Positions 45,969 through 57,664 of a stretch of DNA of 64,000 nucleotides are shown here, one piece after another. Both the position numbers and the translations under genes were made by a program. The stretch covers positions 11,333,871 to 11,397,870 of the forward strand of contig OW804096.1 of the NCBI GenBank assembly GCA_942159475.1. Reading direction: 5' to 3'. Each line of letters begins with the position of its first letter. The stretch's first letter is position 1. The stretch comes from Sthenelais limicola (taxonomy: Eukaryota > Annelida > Polychaeta > Phyllodocida > Sigalionidae). The notes beneath the pieces are model-generated. The model was not told where the DNA came from. It did no database searches and saw only the letters and a list, made by a program, of their open reading frames with translations.

Positions 45969-46754
45969 TTCCAGATTAAGTGACACATCCGCATGTAATT
46001 TAGATGGCTTGTGAAATTCTGTAAACGGAATTAGCAGGGTTTGATTCAAGTAAGATAGATGGTTCTATTATGTAAGTCCAGTAGGATGAAACGATCTATT
46101 GTATTATGCAAGAAGAGAGGGATATGGGTGGTGCAATGGTTCCTGGTAGACGCCCCTTTTTCTATATATGGTTAGGATTGATATTCTTCTATGGAGTCAG
46201 TCCTCAGCCTCAAGCTGCGATTGGTCAAGATTATTCAGTGCTTGAGTTGGTCATCTTTGCTATGTCCAACTGATTCAGGCCCTTCCATCCAGTGGCTGTG
46301 TACCATTGGGGACACCCAGACTGATTGTTTTATTTTTCACGTTTCGTGAGCTGCCTTTATTACAATCTCAACGATAGTTCATCATGTTTCTTTCAATAAT
46401 CTGGTAGGTGTCATTCGTATCTTGATTTATTTCACTTGTTATTTCAATGTTTATACGAACTGCCCTGAACGCCTGGAATTTACACATGGATATCACGGAT
46501 TATTTCTTTATATGTTGATACGTTTATATGTATGCATGACTTCGATATTTGGTGGTGATACTTAACGTAAATACTAACGTCACCCACTAGAATATTTATG
46601 TAGAAGATAACCCTATCCACGTATAGGATATGAGTTATCTGATTATTTCACTTATATTAGTCGTATATATTTTTTTTTTATTATTATTTTGAGAAAGTCT
46701 AAAACGGACTTCTGTTTTTCTTTTTTGACTTTCTCTTTTTCTCGTATTATTTAG
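45969..46754 (+). other. Provirus pol-env spacer
   Basis: No long frame. A pyrimidine-rich tract at 46,715-46,750 ends in TTTAG, a good splice acceptor directly before env. Confidence 0.6.
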
Positions 46755-48850
46755 GGTAGCCTGTCTACTCTCTTGGACGAATGCAGAATATCTGATCAAA
46801 CAGAATTATGGTGTGGCATTTGGAAAAATGCACAAGCCAGTTCTGATCGATGTGGAGGAAATATATGTACATGTATCGGTGCCGACAGTAATTTTGCCCC
46901 CTAACAATACGATTTGCCCCCTAACAATACGATTTCCATTTCGGAAAATCAGTACAATTTAACCTCAGAAATGAGAACAATTCGGACCAAAATTGAAGTT
47001 TTGTTAACTCGTGTCTTTGACACGGCCCTAACATTATTTAACAAGATAGAAAGCATGGCTAGTTCACATGGTGGTAGGTCTAGATGAAAGGCATTATTGC
47101 AACCAGTAGGCGATTTGGTTTCTGTTGGCCTGGGTCTGGCTACTGATCCTCACTTATCACAAGTTGAAAATAAACTGGATGCTATGATTAAAGGGTTGTC
47201 ATTTGGCGACATATCAAATGTTAACAGGGATAAGATAATTTTGAGTCTGACTAAGCAATTAAAATTATTATTTAGGCACGCCACTAAACACAACAGAGAA
47301 GTGGGAGTTTTGTTTATAAATTCGTCAAAAGAAATAACCAATCTGACAGAGCAGATAGATAACTTCGTGCAGAATCTGACTGCAGAGTCAACTAACACCA
47401 TGGCATTACATGCCATGTTACATGAAACCACTCTGAATCTGCTGGTGTTAATAGAGTATATATCGATACGGCTAGATTGTTGATCAGAGGATTAGACAGA
47501 TTAAATCAGGGTGATTTACCCGATATTTTCTTGCCTATGGGCGGTTTGAGAGCCTTGTTAAGACCATTGTCTAAAGAAATTGGATCAAAATTCCCTTCAG
47601 CCACGATTTTGGACGATTCGTTGGACCCCTCCTACACTAAGGTGGTGGAATATCATTTCTTGAACAATTCTCTCTTGATAACAGTGCCTATTATTCTTAA
47701 ATATAACGACGACTTGTGTATGGCTTACAGACCTGTGCGATTCGGTGTTCCGATCCACACTAGTTCAAATGACTCAACGGGGTATACCTTGCTAGACAAT
47801 GAGATACCTTATCTATTGGGTAAATGCTCGCGACAAGGGATATATTTTGAGTTGAAATCACATGCTTATGAGCAATGTACTCAACCGAGTCGCTCGGTGG
47901 TGTGTTTTACTCCCCCAGTGAGAATTTTAGCAAATCGCAACACCTGTTATTCGGCGATCTTCAGAGATTTAGCCTCAGAAATAGGAAGATTATGTACTTT
48001 CAATACCTTGTTAACCCACAAAACACCATTTTTTCAACTGGCGATTAATAAAATCCAACATTTGGTAGTAGGCAGAGAAACCAGATCGGCTCTCTCTTGC
48101 CTTCAGCGACCCAGAACGAAAGTTGCGATGAGTTTGTTGGCTATTGTCAAAATTCCTTGTGATTGTTCCTTAATCTCTGGATCAGTGGTAATATCTGCCC
48201 CTAGAGATAGGTGTATTACTTGGAACGACACAAATATTTTTGTAGAATCAGGGTTTAACTTAGCTATCGCTGTTATATTTAAAATTCCATTCAAGAATGT
48301 AACTGGTGAAACGAAACATGGCTCCAGAATACACATTAACCTACCCTCTCCTCAAGACATGCATGCAGCCTTGTCACATTTACCATCTTCCTTGATAACA
48401 TCAGGAATTAAAGTAGAGAGGCTAGCGAATGAGTTACTGGTGGCGGACAAAATTGCTAATAATAGATGGGAGACTCTGAAGAAATCTATAAATACAATGT
48501 CTACCCATCCAGCCACCATAAACGTGGCCTTAATCATTGGCATATTGGTGACTATTTTCTCTGTTTATTTGTTCTATAGGATCCCCAAATTGGCTATCAT
48601 ATGCACATTTGTGAGGCCCATTCAGGCGTTTAAACTGAATCTCTCAGCACCAGTATTTGAAGATATAAATCTGGGCTTCGACATACCCACCCCACAGCCG
48701 ATCACAGAAGATTTGAGACCTTACTTTCCACCAAACCCTATCCATGCTATTTTAAAAATTTGTGCAGCAATCATTGCTTTCAAAATTGTATTATTCCTCT
48801 GGAGGCATCGTCGATGCATATGTAATTACTTCCCTCGATGCCTAGTATGA
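46755..48850 (+). pseudogene. env: Envelope (F-like/Gypsy env) of the provirus, frameshifted
   Basis: Encodes the membrane fusion glycoprotein homologue. From the acceptor at 46,754 a short N-terminal piece (YGVAFGKMHKP) resembles the start of Gypsy/errantivirus and baculovirus F-type envelopes. It is broken near 46,950; the frame 47,097-47,483 has heptad-like helices; a shift near 47,440-47,480 leads to a 457-codon frame (47,477-48,850). GLDRLNQGDLPDIFLP fits the conserved F-protein/Gypsy env block, and a hydrophobic segment near residue 350 (VALIIGILVTIFSVYLF) is the likely membrane anchor. A 20-bp tandem duplication lies at 46,894-46,933. Not functional. Confidence 0.7.
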
Positions 48851-48895
48851 AGGCGTTGCACTAGAAACCAGAAAGACGAATCTGCCTCTTGGATT

Positions 48896-49270
48896 ATGCT
48901 CAGACTGCACTCTGACGAACATTTGGTCACGATCAAATTAATGCAAATTCCCTTTAAAATAAGTGCAATTGTGGGATCCTCCCCTGCCCCGCCTCTAAGG
49001 TTAGGCAAACTACATGTCGGATGGTGTTGTTGGTGCTCACTTGATATTGATCTGCGATGGAGAGCAGCTCTATCGTTAAAAGTACACAGAACAACAAAGC
49101 AGATCTTGCTCCCAAGCAAGGTCAAAGTCGATCGACGATACCATCACGACCTGGCCGAGATTATGGACCCAGCGTCAGACGCGATGTATGTTCTAGTGAT
49201 ATCCTCCAGCACTGGTTCCTACCAGATACCCTGGATAAACGATCCAAATGGGTCTAGTGTTACTATGTAA
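48896..49270 (+). CDS. Accessory ORF downstream of env, unknown function
   Basis: A 124-codon frame overlapping no other gene. The stretch KVKVDRRYHHDL followed by a hydrophobic YVLVISS recurs in the fragment at 58,985-59,200, which suggests selection on a real product in this element family. No domain recognised. Start codon uncertain. Confidence 0.4.
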   Translation: MLRLHSDEHLVTIKLMQIPFKISAIVGSSPAPPLRLGKLHVGWCCWCSLDIDLRWRAALSLKVHRTTKQILLPSKVKVDRRYHHDLAEIMDPASDAMYVLVISSSTGSYQIPWINDPNGSSVTM

Positions 49271-51416
49271 GTTTGTATAATCACTTTATTTTGGAATACA
49301 ATTGCTGTTCCCATTTGTTTTGTTTGTTTAAAAGATTTTTCATGTTTGTATTATACCATTTTGTTGTTTTTCTTGCTAAATTCGGCTTGAAAAGAATTTC
49401 TCACCTTGATATTTCCTTTTTCTCAAGAATAATATCTGGTTTTACTCGTTCGAAAGTATTTTTAAGCACTTTTTCAATTGACTTTGGCACCCTGGCATTG
49501 ATATTGATATATAAAATGTATTTATGACACCCAATATTCTATGCAACCTGTCATTGGACTGTAATTGATGCATTCTTACAGGAGTACGGCTGCCTATTTG
49601 TCAGCAAGAGACAATGGTACTGAAGAAGAACTCTTGGTGGTACCCCATAGATCAAACGTGGAACGGATCTAAGATGAAAATGAACATTTTATTAAATTTG
49701 ATAATTTTATTAGGCACTTGGCTCGCCCCCATTGCCTGAGGTTTGAGTATTATACCTTTCCTCTGATATCTTTTTCATATGAACTTTTTCCTGAGTTGGA
49801 CTAATATGTGATAATACGTATCAATTTCATGCAGCAGGCAAGCATCATTGTCTGGTATTTTTATATTGTTTGTTCTTACGAATGTAATTGTATTGTTATG
49901 TCTTTGAATTTTTACCCCATTTGAGGTGAATTCATTCCACTTTTAAGCAACAGACAAGCATCATTGTCTGAAATATACCTTTCTCGCTCTGATTAGTTAT
50001 TTACTGAAATGTGTAGCCTATATTTAGAACCATATACTATAGTAGACACTTCTCTGTGTTGATACAAATTATGTTGGTTGGTTTATTACTTCATCGGATG
50101 TAAATATATACAACGAACCCCAAAAGCTGTGGGTCATGATCGTGTTGTGACAAGAATCGTCGCCAGTCGACTGATGTTTTGTCTACGGATGATTGCTAAC
50201 GATTATACACATGTAATGACTGTACTGACAGAGGTATTTTGTAATTCTATACGCCTATAACGAGGCATCCCAGACAAAGTGTGCTCAGTTAATGCCCTAG
50301 GCTATGTTTACTCACGTTAGTTGGACGTAGGTTTCCTTTAAAAACGATTATTGTTGATCTAGGAAAATGAATGTATTTGATAATTTTTTTCTATAGTTTT
50401 TAGGAAAAAAAAAAAAAAAAAAAGAGGCTATGATATGTTAAAAATCTAGTGATACTTGAACTGTTTTACATCAGATCCTCGGGATCATTATGTGGACGCA
50501 TGTATTTGTTTACGTAGGAGGCACGTAGCCTCAGTGGTCTAGAAGTATAGTGGACCTATATCCTATCCCTAGCTATTATTATGTACCCCAGTACAGGGGA
50601 TAGCTCAGCTGACGTTGATAATCTAATCTGGCTAGTAGCCTACTAGGGACCTTACTCGTGTAGTATAGATGGTGAGGGATTATCAACTGATTACTGTTGA
50701 TTTATATCGCAATTACTCGTTAGGATATGTATTTTTTTTTTATTTTTATGTTTATGAAAACAAAAGTAAGGAGTGTTAAGCTGTGGCAGATTTTGCTGCC
50801 CGGGGACGATCCTAATGGTTAATGCGCAATTTATCCGCTATTTATACTTGGCGAGGTGTACGGTCCAAAACCGATTTGACGGTGGCGCCATCTGCAATTT
50901 AACCTTGAGATTTTATTTTTACTAAGCGTTTATATACATTCAGTTTGTCATGACGGAATTGTTGTTGTACTTAACATTATGCCTTTTCGTTTAACCTGAA
51001 CTAATGGCATTTACCATTGATTTTTAGCATAATATATATGTTCTTCTTATATGTTTTTGTGAATTGGACTTCTGCTTGAGTATTGTATTCTACATGATAT
51101 TACCCAACAGAAGTAAGAAACACTTGTGTTTATATAATCATTTAAAGATGTCGGTACAGACAGGATAATTCTTTGCTAGAAGAATATTTGTACCTTGATT
51201 AATGTATGTTACATGTTCATAACGACGTTGATTTTAAGGAATTGTTGAACATGTTTTCAAAATATTAATTTGAGTATTCTTTTTTTTTTGTATTTTTTCT
51301 TTTTTAAGAATACCTATATGTGCACATGGTAACCGCGCATATGACTTGGCTTGGATTTTTTTAGGGTACACCCTCATTTGATACTTCATATCTGATTGAG
51401 GGCGGGGGGGGGGCAG
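49271..51416 (+). other. Provirus 3' non-coding region and polypurine tract
   Basis: About 2.1 kb without a convincing frame, with an A tract at 50,405-50,423. It includes a relative of the 4155-4395 element (50,855-50,930, with GGTGGCGCCATCTG). It ends in GAGGGCGGGGGG...CAG, the polypurine tract, next to the LTR. Confidence 0.65.
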
Positions 51417-51701
51417 TGTTATGTAACATTACATAACATTGTGTAACCTCATTATCTATCAATTATCACCTATTAATTATATTATCTCATTACTAAAATC
51501 GCTAATTATACTTAGCTACCCAGTACTGTGCAAGTCTACTTATTAATGCTAAGCCATAGGTATTACGTAAGGACTCCGCCCCCTACTCTTTACCCACATA
51601 CTGAAGGAACATGTGTACAGATTCTAGTTCATTAAATCAGTTGCTTCGCTCTTCTCACGAAGACCACACATTCGTTTGTATTCTTCCATCATACCTTAAC
51701 A
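51417..51701 (+). repeat. 3' LTR of the provirus
   Basis: 285 bp, TG...CA. Its outer parts match the 5' LTR; the extra middle of about 150 bp contains ACTCCGCCCCC and probably belongs to the full-length LTR, so the 5' copy is the deleted one. Confidence 0.9.
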
Positions 51702-53099
51702 ACACCACACCTGGTAACGAGTGCACCAGTCTATGACGTCATAGGCCGTAGCGAGGTGAAAGAGACCGTCGCCAAGTGAGAGTTCCTTCTCTCATTACAT
51801 GGTAGCAGTACCGAAGGGAGCAGAGGTGTCTAGCTTTGTCACATATATTTTATATATTATATTCCCTGCAATGATAATAACAATAATAACAATGCTAAAT
51901 ACTCTGAATGTTGGCAATAATGGCCTGAGCCAGGTGCTTTTTCCCATAGAGACCAATGCTATTTTGTGAAAAATGTCAAAAAAAGTCAAAATCTCAACAA
52001 GTACACAGTCCCTAGGTGGGGGCTTTTCAGGAAATGATTCCCAAAGTGTCCCGCATCATATTATCCAAAAATCAGCTTTACATTATTTTATTCCGGGTTC
52101 CATGCTAAAATGCCTGTGCTAAAAGGTGTATATATGGCCAATTCCACCAATTTGACAACATTTGGCCCCCTAGACCCCCCCTGGGTACCCAAAAATAATT
52201 TTTACATTAATTTTACATTTAATCAGTTGATTTGTTATTTTTTATCAACCTTATATATATGTGCATTGAACTACCAAGTATGGAACCATTCTGATTATTA
52301 GTAATTTTTGTACAGGGGGGTCGAAAAATAGATCCCAAATATGAAAAAAATGCCAAAAATAGCATGTCGAATAATGGTTCATATTTCTACATAAATTAGA
52401 ATTTAGATAGAAATAAATAAAATAAATATGCACATAATGTGTACTTGATAGGTCTCGACATAAGGGTGATAACACTTTTTAGTTTGCGAAAATATTCTAA
52501 CTAGAAGAAAAGTTAGAGCCAAATAACCATTCAGTAATGGTAATCATAATGGCAGCGGTAAGGGTGACAGGTCATTGATCCTCTGCCCATATATAATGTA
52601 CACACATTACATATATAATGTACACACATTATATAACTCATTGTAGTGATCTCGGGTTCTACACTTAGCTAGAATAAAGACGAACTAGATATTTAACCTG
52701 TTGCATCCATTTATTCCACATATCTTACTCTCTTGACCAACCTCGACCACTGGTAGTGGTAGAATACATAAATCCCAGGGTGTACAATAAAAGCAGGTGT
52801 TACAAGAAGACAGGTAAGATTGTTAAAAGATCCTTCAGACATAACATGCTGGATTTAGCACCGATAATTGACTAGATACAAATGCAGGTTTATGGTAAAA
52901 CAATATGTAAGATCAAGACATGGATTACGAGTTACAAGGACTAAAATCATATGGAAGGTAGGAAATGTGAAACACCAAGATTCGTTACGTAATAGGTGCT
53001 GCTTTGGCAACCCGAGCCCGAACTGTCAAACAGCGTGATTCCGAGAACCCGCTTCCGAAGACAGCTCGGACTCCGAGATTACATAGAATAACAAGGAAA
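51702..53099. other. Spacer, no gene seen
   Basis: AT-rich. A 24-bp tandem duplication around 52,590-52,630 and an ATATGGCCAATTCCACCAAT segment at about 52,133 that recurs inverted at about 56,838. No complete LTR could be recognised for the Gypsy remnant that follows. Confidence 0.45.
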
Positions 53100-54789
53100 C
53101 CAGAATATGAAATATATAAAACCACCACAATGACATGACAATGCTGACGCTTTATCACGCCTACCCACCCGAAGATGTGGTCGGTCGGATTGCTCGGATT
53201 GTGGCATCCATGATGCTGTAATTGCCACCACTGCTGTAGCCTTGGGGACAAAAGACCAGGTGCTAAGTGATGCGCAAAAAGCCGATCCGCTCATAAAGAG
53301 ATTGCTGGACATGGTTGATGGGAGTAGGCCAATTCCTAGTCGGGAAGACCTGGCCGGGGAGTCAGATGAATTCCGAACTTATGTCCAGCATTTGGGTAAC
53401 ATGGAAGTAAGGGAAGGAGTGCTATGCCTGGGGTGGACAAGGCTAGCCACTGGAAGAAAGTACTGGAGGAAACTCATTCCTGAACCACTTAGGAAGGAGA
53501 TCTTTCAGGGCATGCATGGACCTAAGATCGCTGGTCATTTCGGGACATTTAAGACTTCATGGTCAGCCAAGATGAAGTATTATTGGCCTGGGATGCGCTA
53601 CGATGTACAGAGGTGGATCCGAGCTTGCCCTGAGTGTAGTATGAGAAAGTCCAGAGGGGGGAGAGGCATCTCTCTCCTGAAGAAAGAAAAGCATGGGGAT
53701 AGGTGGAATCGCATATCACTGGATATCCTAGGGCCTCTACGAACTACGCCTAGGGGAAACAGTTACATTATGGTGGTAACTGACCACTTTTCTAAGTGGG
53801 CAGAAGCCTACCCCATGATAGACCACACAGCGGAAAGTTGTGCAGACATCCTTTTTAGGGAATAGATTTTGAGATTCGGGTGCCCTGTAGCCTTACAGAC
53901 AGATGGAGCTCCCGAGTTTCGATCACAACTCTTGAAGAGTTTGTTAGACATGTTGGGGGTAGAGAAATTGATAACTCTCCCCTATAGACCTATGTCCAAT
54001 GGCCAGAGCGAGAGACTAAATAGAGTCCTTGTAGAGCAATTGTCTTGTTTAACAGACGGAAAGGATGAGAACTGGGATCTGCTGGTACCTTGTATAGCCC
54101 ATGCATATCGAGGGACTGTGCATGCCAGCACCCTTTGCACCCCGAACTCCGTGGTTTTTGGGACAGAACTGGTGGAGCCCATGGATATTGTCTATGGTGT
54201 GACACCAGGAGAACTGGATTTCCGATGTAAAGTCGCCTTTGTGGAAAGCCTAAAACAGCGAATGAGGAAGGGGCATCAGTGCATGCGAGATAATCTCGGA
54301 ATTTCTGCAGTTCACCAGAAAAGGGATTATAACAAACGTTCTAGACCCCCGAGATTCCAGGTGGGGGAGGTGGTATACCGATTCTGTCCCCCAAAGGCCA
54401 GTAAAAAGATCGGTCCCAAATGGGATGGGCGTTATGTGATAAAGAGATTCATAGGAGGTACCACCTGTGAATTAGAAACAGCTGAAGGTCTTATGCGATA
54501 CCATATAGACTACCTGAAACCCGCTTTTGATGAGAATGGGCCGATACAAGCAGCTAATCTGCATCGGTCTCATGAATTTCAGAAGTTGGAGGCAGCTGGT
54601 AGGGACGTATTGAGACTAGAAGCTGGGAAAGTGATAGCTGGGAAGGAATGTAAAGTTTCTGCCCCGGGAGAGAAATTAACTATTGGAGTCAAGCCAAGAG
54701 GCAGGCCCCGGAAAATAAGAGCTCCCGATGAACAGAAAAAGTCGGGAAGTCGACGGCGCCACTGTCGTGGTGGCGGGTTAGAGCACTAA
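53100..54789 (+). pseudogene. pol: Gypsy RNase H end and integrase, remnant with one stop
   Basis: Begins in the RNase H tail (HDNADALSRLP with a stop just before it), then an integrase with zinc-domain HFGTFKT...CPECSMRK, an Asp in SLDILGPLR, QTDGAPEF and a Glu in NGQSERLN. The C-terminal region has VGEVVYRFCPP and RYHIDYLKPA. A TAG at 53,866-53,868 splits the frame; the second part ends with TAA at 54,787-54,789. No gag, RT or clear LTRs. Sequence differs from the provirus integrase, so it is another lineage. Confidence 0.85.
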
Positions 54790-55921
54790 CGTTGGTCAGT
54801 ATGCTGGGTCGGTGCAGCTGGCTGACTACTGTCCTTATATACAAGAATTCTCCTGGAAGAAAGGCGAGGAATTCATATGTGGTTCTCGCTGTAGCCTTGA
54901 TTCCAATAATGCAGATGCTGAAATTAATTATATGCTAGAGAAGTACGGGAATAAGTCAGCCTGCTTCGAACAACATCTAGCGGCCTGCCGAATCCATTCC
55001 GGCAATGGGAACCATATATCGGGTTACGCGGGGGAAGGTGTAGCCGATGCAGACTTCATTCTCTATGTATCAGCCTTCTCTACTGACCGATGTTCCATCG
55101 GCACCACAGTGGCTTATGCTGCCTACTGTCAACTAGAAGCTGCCTTTGACAGGCCTGTTGCTGGATATGTCAATCTTTGTCCAGATTCAATATCTCTGAG
55201 GCCGCATGATATTCATCAGATGGTTTCTACAATCAAACATGAGATTCTCCATGCATTGGGATTTTCCGCTGGTCTTTATGCATTTTACCGAGACGCTATT
55301 AATGGCCACCCGCTCACACCTAGAACTAAAGCAACTAGGGAACCGCCCTACAACAAGACAATCGGCCTCTACCAATGGTCAGACAAAATTGCGAGGACTG
55401 TAGTACGTGATGATTGGATGGTACGCAAAGGCGTCGTGAGAAAAGAGGCTACGATGATTGTCACCCCAAATGTTGTGAGGGAAGTGAGAGCTCACTTCAA
55501 CTGTTCAACTCTGGAAGGAGCTGAGCTTGAGGACCAGGGAGTTCATGGCACCAAACTGACTCACTGGGAAAAGCGTGTCTTTGAGAATGAAGTAATGACG
55601 GGTACCTACACACAGAATCCTACCACATCCCGCATCACACTTGCACTTATGGAGGATACAGGATGGTACAAGGTAGATTATTCTAAAGCCGAGACACTTA
55701 TTTGGGGTCGAAACCTTGGCTGCGATTTTGTCACCAAAAGTTGCCTGCATTGGATGGACCTCAGAGGGAAAAGGAATGAGCACATCCATCCATTTTGTAA
55801 CCGCGTGAAGAGGGAGAGTCTACAGACTGAATGCACTGATGAGCGAGATGCCGTGGCCCTCTGTAACCTCGTGCAGTACACTGGTGAACTGCCAGATGCC
55901 TACCAGCATTTCCATATTTAG
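54782..55921 (+). CDS. Leishmanolysin-like (M8) metallopeptidase, single exon, circularly permuted
   Basis: The open frame runs from 54,782 (no ATG at its start) to TAG at 55,919-55,921. Counting from 54,812, HEILHALGF at 143-151 is the HExxH zinc site, H251 in LTHWE the third ligand and MTG at 262 the Met-turn, so the catalytic residues are intact. The regions DFILYVSA and AYAAYCQLEA match animal LMLN/invadolysin closely. However residues 1-56 (GSVQLADYCPYIQEFSW...EKYGNKSACF) correspond to the segment that normally follows the catalytic domain, and the frame ends at LPDAYQHFH, just where that segment should start. No introns interrupt it. Lacks signal peptide and most of the N-terminal propeptide. 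Likely a retrocopy or rearranged fragment; whether it is expressed is unknown. Confidence 0.8.
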   Translation, partial: STNVGQYAGSVQLADYCPYIQEFSWKKGEEFICGSRCSLDSNNADAEINYMLEKYGNKSACFEQHLAACRIHSGNGNHISGYAGEGVADADFILYVSAFSTDRCSIGTTVAYAAYCQLEAAFDRPVAGYVNLCPDSISLRPHDIHQMVSTIKHEILHALGFSAGLYAFYRDAINGHPLTPRTKATREPPYNKTIGLYQWSDKIARTVVRDDWMVRKGVVRKEATMIVTPNVVREVRAHFNCSTLEGAELEDQGVHGTKLTHWEKRVFENEVMTGTYTQNPTTSRITLALMEDTGWYKVDYSKAETLIWGRNLGCDFVTKSCLHWMDLRGKRNEHIHPFCNRVKRESLQTECTDERDAVALCNLVQYTGELPDAYQHFHI

Positions 55922-56842
55922 AATATATATAACATTCATTACCCTCGTTTACCTTTTGAAGTTGACTTGAATACTTCTATTGATTGTTCCTGTTCTGTTT
56001 AAGTATTTATTTTCAAGGATAAAGGTTCTAATATTATATATATGTGTTAGGGATACAATTTGTGACATTTTGTGATGGCAGACGTGACGTAGACGACGTG
56101 ACAAAGACGACAAATGCGTGACGAAGACGACAAAAGCAAATTGCAGTAAGAATCATGTAAAAACTACTCGGAAATTATTAATTTCGGTCTACATAGATTG
56201 CTATTAAGCAAAGTTAATAATAAATGTCAAATTTAAAGATTGTTATTAAATTTATACCTTATAAGGCTCTAAAAAACCTATAAAAGGTGTGACGTAGACG
56301 ACAGGTGCTATGGTACCCACTACCTTTTGCTGCCATGCTATTTCTCTGCTATGATTCAAGAAAAACTCAAATCAATACATTTGATGTTATAAACATATAT
56401 AATCCCCTGCATTTCATCATTATTCATCAAAGTTTATTTTTTTTTATTTTTTTTTAAAATGTACTCCACCTTAGGCACACAGCATGACGAAGACGACAGG
56501 GGGGTACCCATACAAAAAAATTCTGGTTTTTGATGGCTTTTGGCAAAAAAACAACTTTTTTGCAATTATTTTTACACAGATCATTTTTATGTAACCTACT
56601 ATACAACATGAAGTTCCAAAGTTCAATTTTGAAGATTATTTAGAAATTTAGCAATTCCATGGCAGTTTAAAACAACGATTTTTGCCGATTTTGAAATAAT
56701 GAAAAAATTGGGCTAAAAATGTGGTTCCACAGGTTGGTAGAACCATCCAATCAAAAAAAATATCAAATTAATGGTAATTAATTTGTTTTAAGCCCATTTT
56801 ATCACTTTTGTCACGGTTGTCAAATTGGTGGAATTGGCCATA
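55922..56842. other. Spacer with GACGAAGACGACA repeats
   Basis: Interspersed GACGTAGACGAC/GACGAAGACGACA motifs at 56,085-56,135, 56,290 and 56,485. T- and A-rich otherwise; no gene. Confidence 0.45.
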
Positions 56843-57252
56843 TGTGATGTGTTTCATTAAAATGAGTCATGAGTCGCAAAAAATAGATTTTGAGATACCA
56901 TTATATTTGAAAAGAGGAGATCAAACCGATTGCAATGATAGTAAACAGTCTAATAATTTAATAAGTATTTCTAGATTTTAAGTTTGATATTTTCGTTTTT
57001 GAAAAAAAAATGTTTCCAATATTTCTGGGGGTCAATAAACAGTAAAGTAACTAAATGTAGTCCATATGAAGACCTTTAAAACGAAAGGATATATACATAG
57101 ATTGTCCTGAAATTTGATACATTGATTGATATAGGTACAAGTGATAAACCCTCCAAAATTCAGAACATTTCAATAATGTGATTTTGTGAAAAGAACACTT
57201 TGAAAAATATCAATTTTGCGACTTATGACTCATTTTCCTAAAACACATCACA
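56843..57252 (+). mobile_element. F2 MITE
   Basis: Complete, TA on both sides. 57,253-57,660 holds no recognisable feature. Confidence 0.85.
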
Positions 57253-57664
57253 TATAGTTGAATGTTTCATCCACCATGAAAAGAAAAAAGAAAGAGAAAG
57301 CCCTTCTTTGAAATTTGTTTTTGGATTTTGATAAATGGTATTAATTGTAGGCCTAATTGGTTTTACTTAATTAATGAGATATTTTAATTTATCAAGAATC
57401 ACCTGAATATATCACCTGAATATATGCAGTGTGTGCAGTTTCCATTAAATAAACATAATGAAATTATTAAATAATTATATGAAAACCTCCACTTTCAGGG
57501 TACTCTATACTTCATCTTCGTGGCTAAGTGGCACATATATTTGATTTAATCAGTCTTTGATATAAAAACATATTTAAATTTATTTAAAGCTTAATTTCTA
57601 AGGCACGCATTACTGAATTTTTAAGACTAAGTGGCACTAAACATATGAAGTCAGGATATTCTGA

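Larger units (their letters stand above)
30413..51701 (+). mobile_element. Decayed Ty3/Gypsy endogenous retrovirus with env, split by a large insertion
   Basis: Order: 5' LTR, gag, protease, RT, RNase H, integrase, env, small ORF, polypurine tract, 3' LTR. Protease-RT-RNase H-integrase order is that of Ty3/Gypsy. Every coding region has stops or frameshifts. An 8.46-kb element occupies 36,327-44,787; without it the provirus is about 12.8 kb, long for the family because of a 2.1-kb non-coding 3' region. It cannot be active as it stands. Confidence 0.9.
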
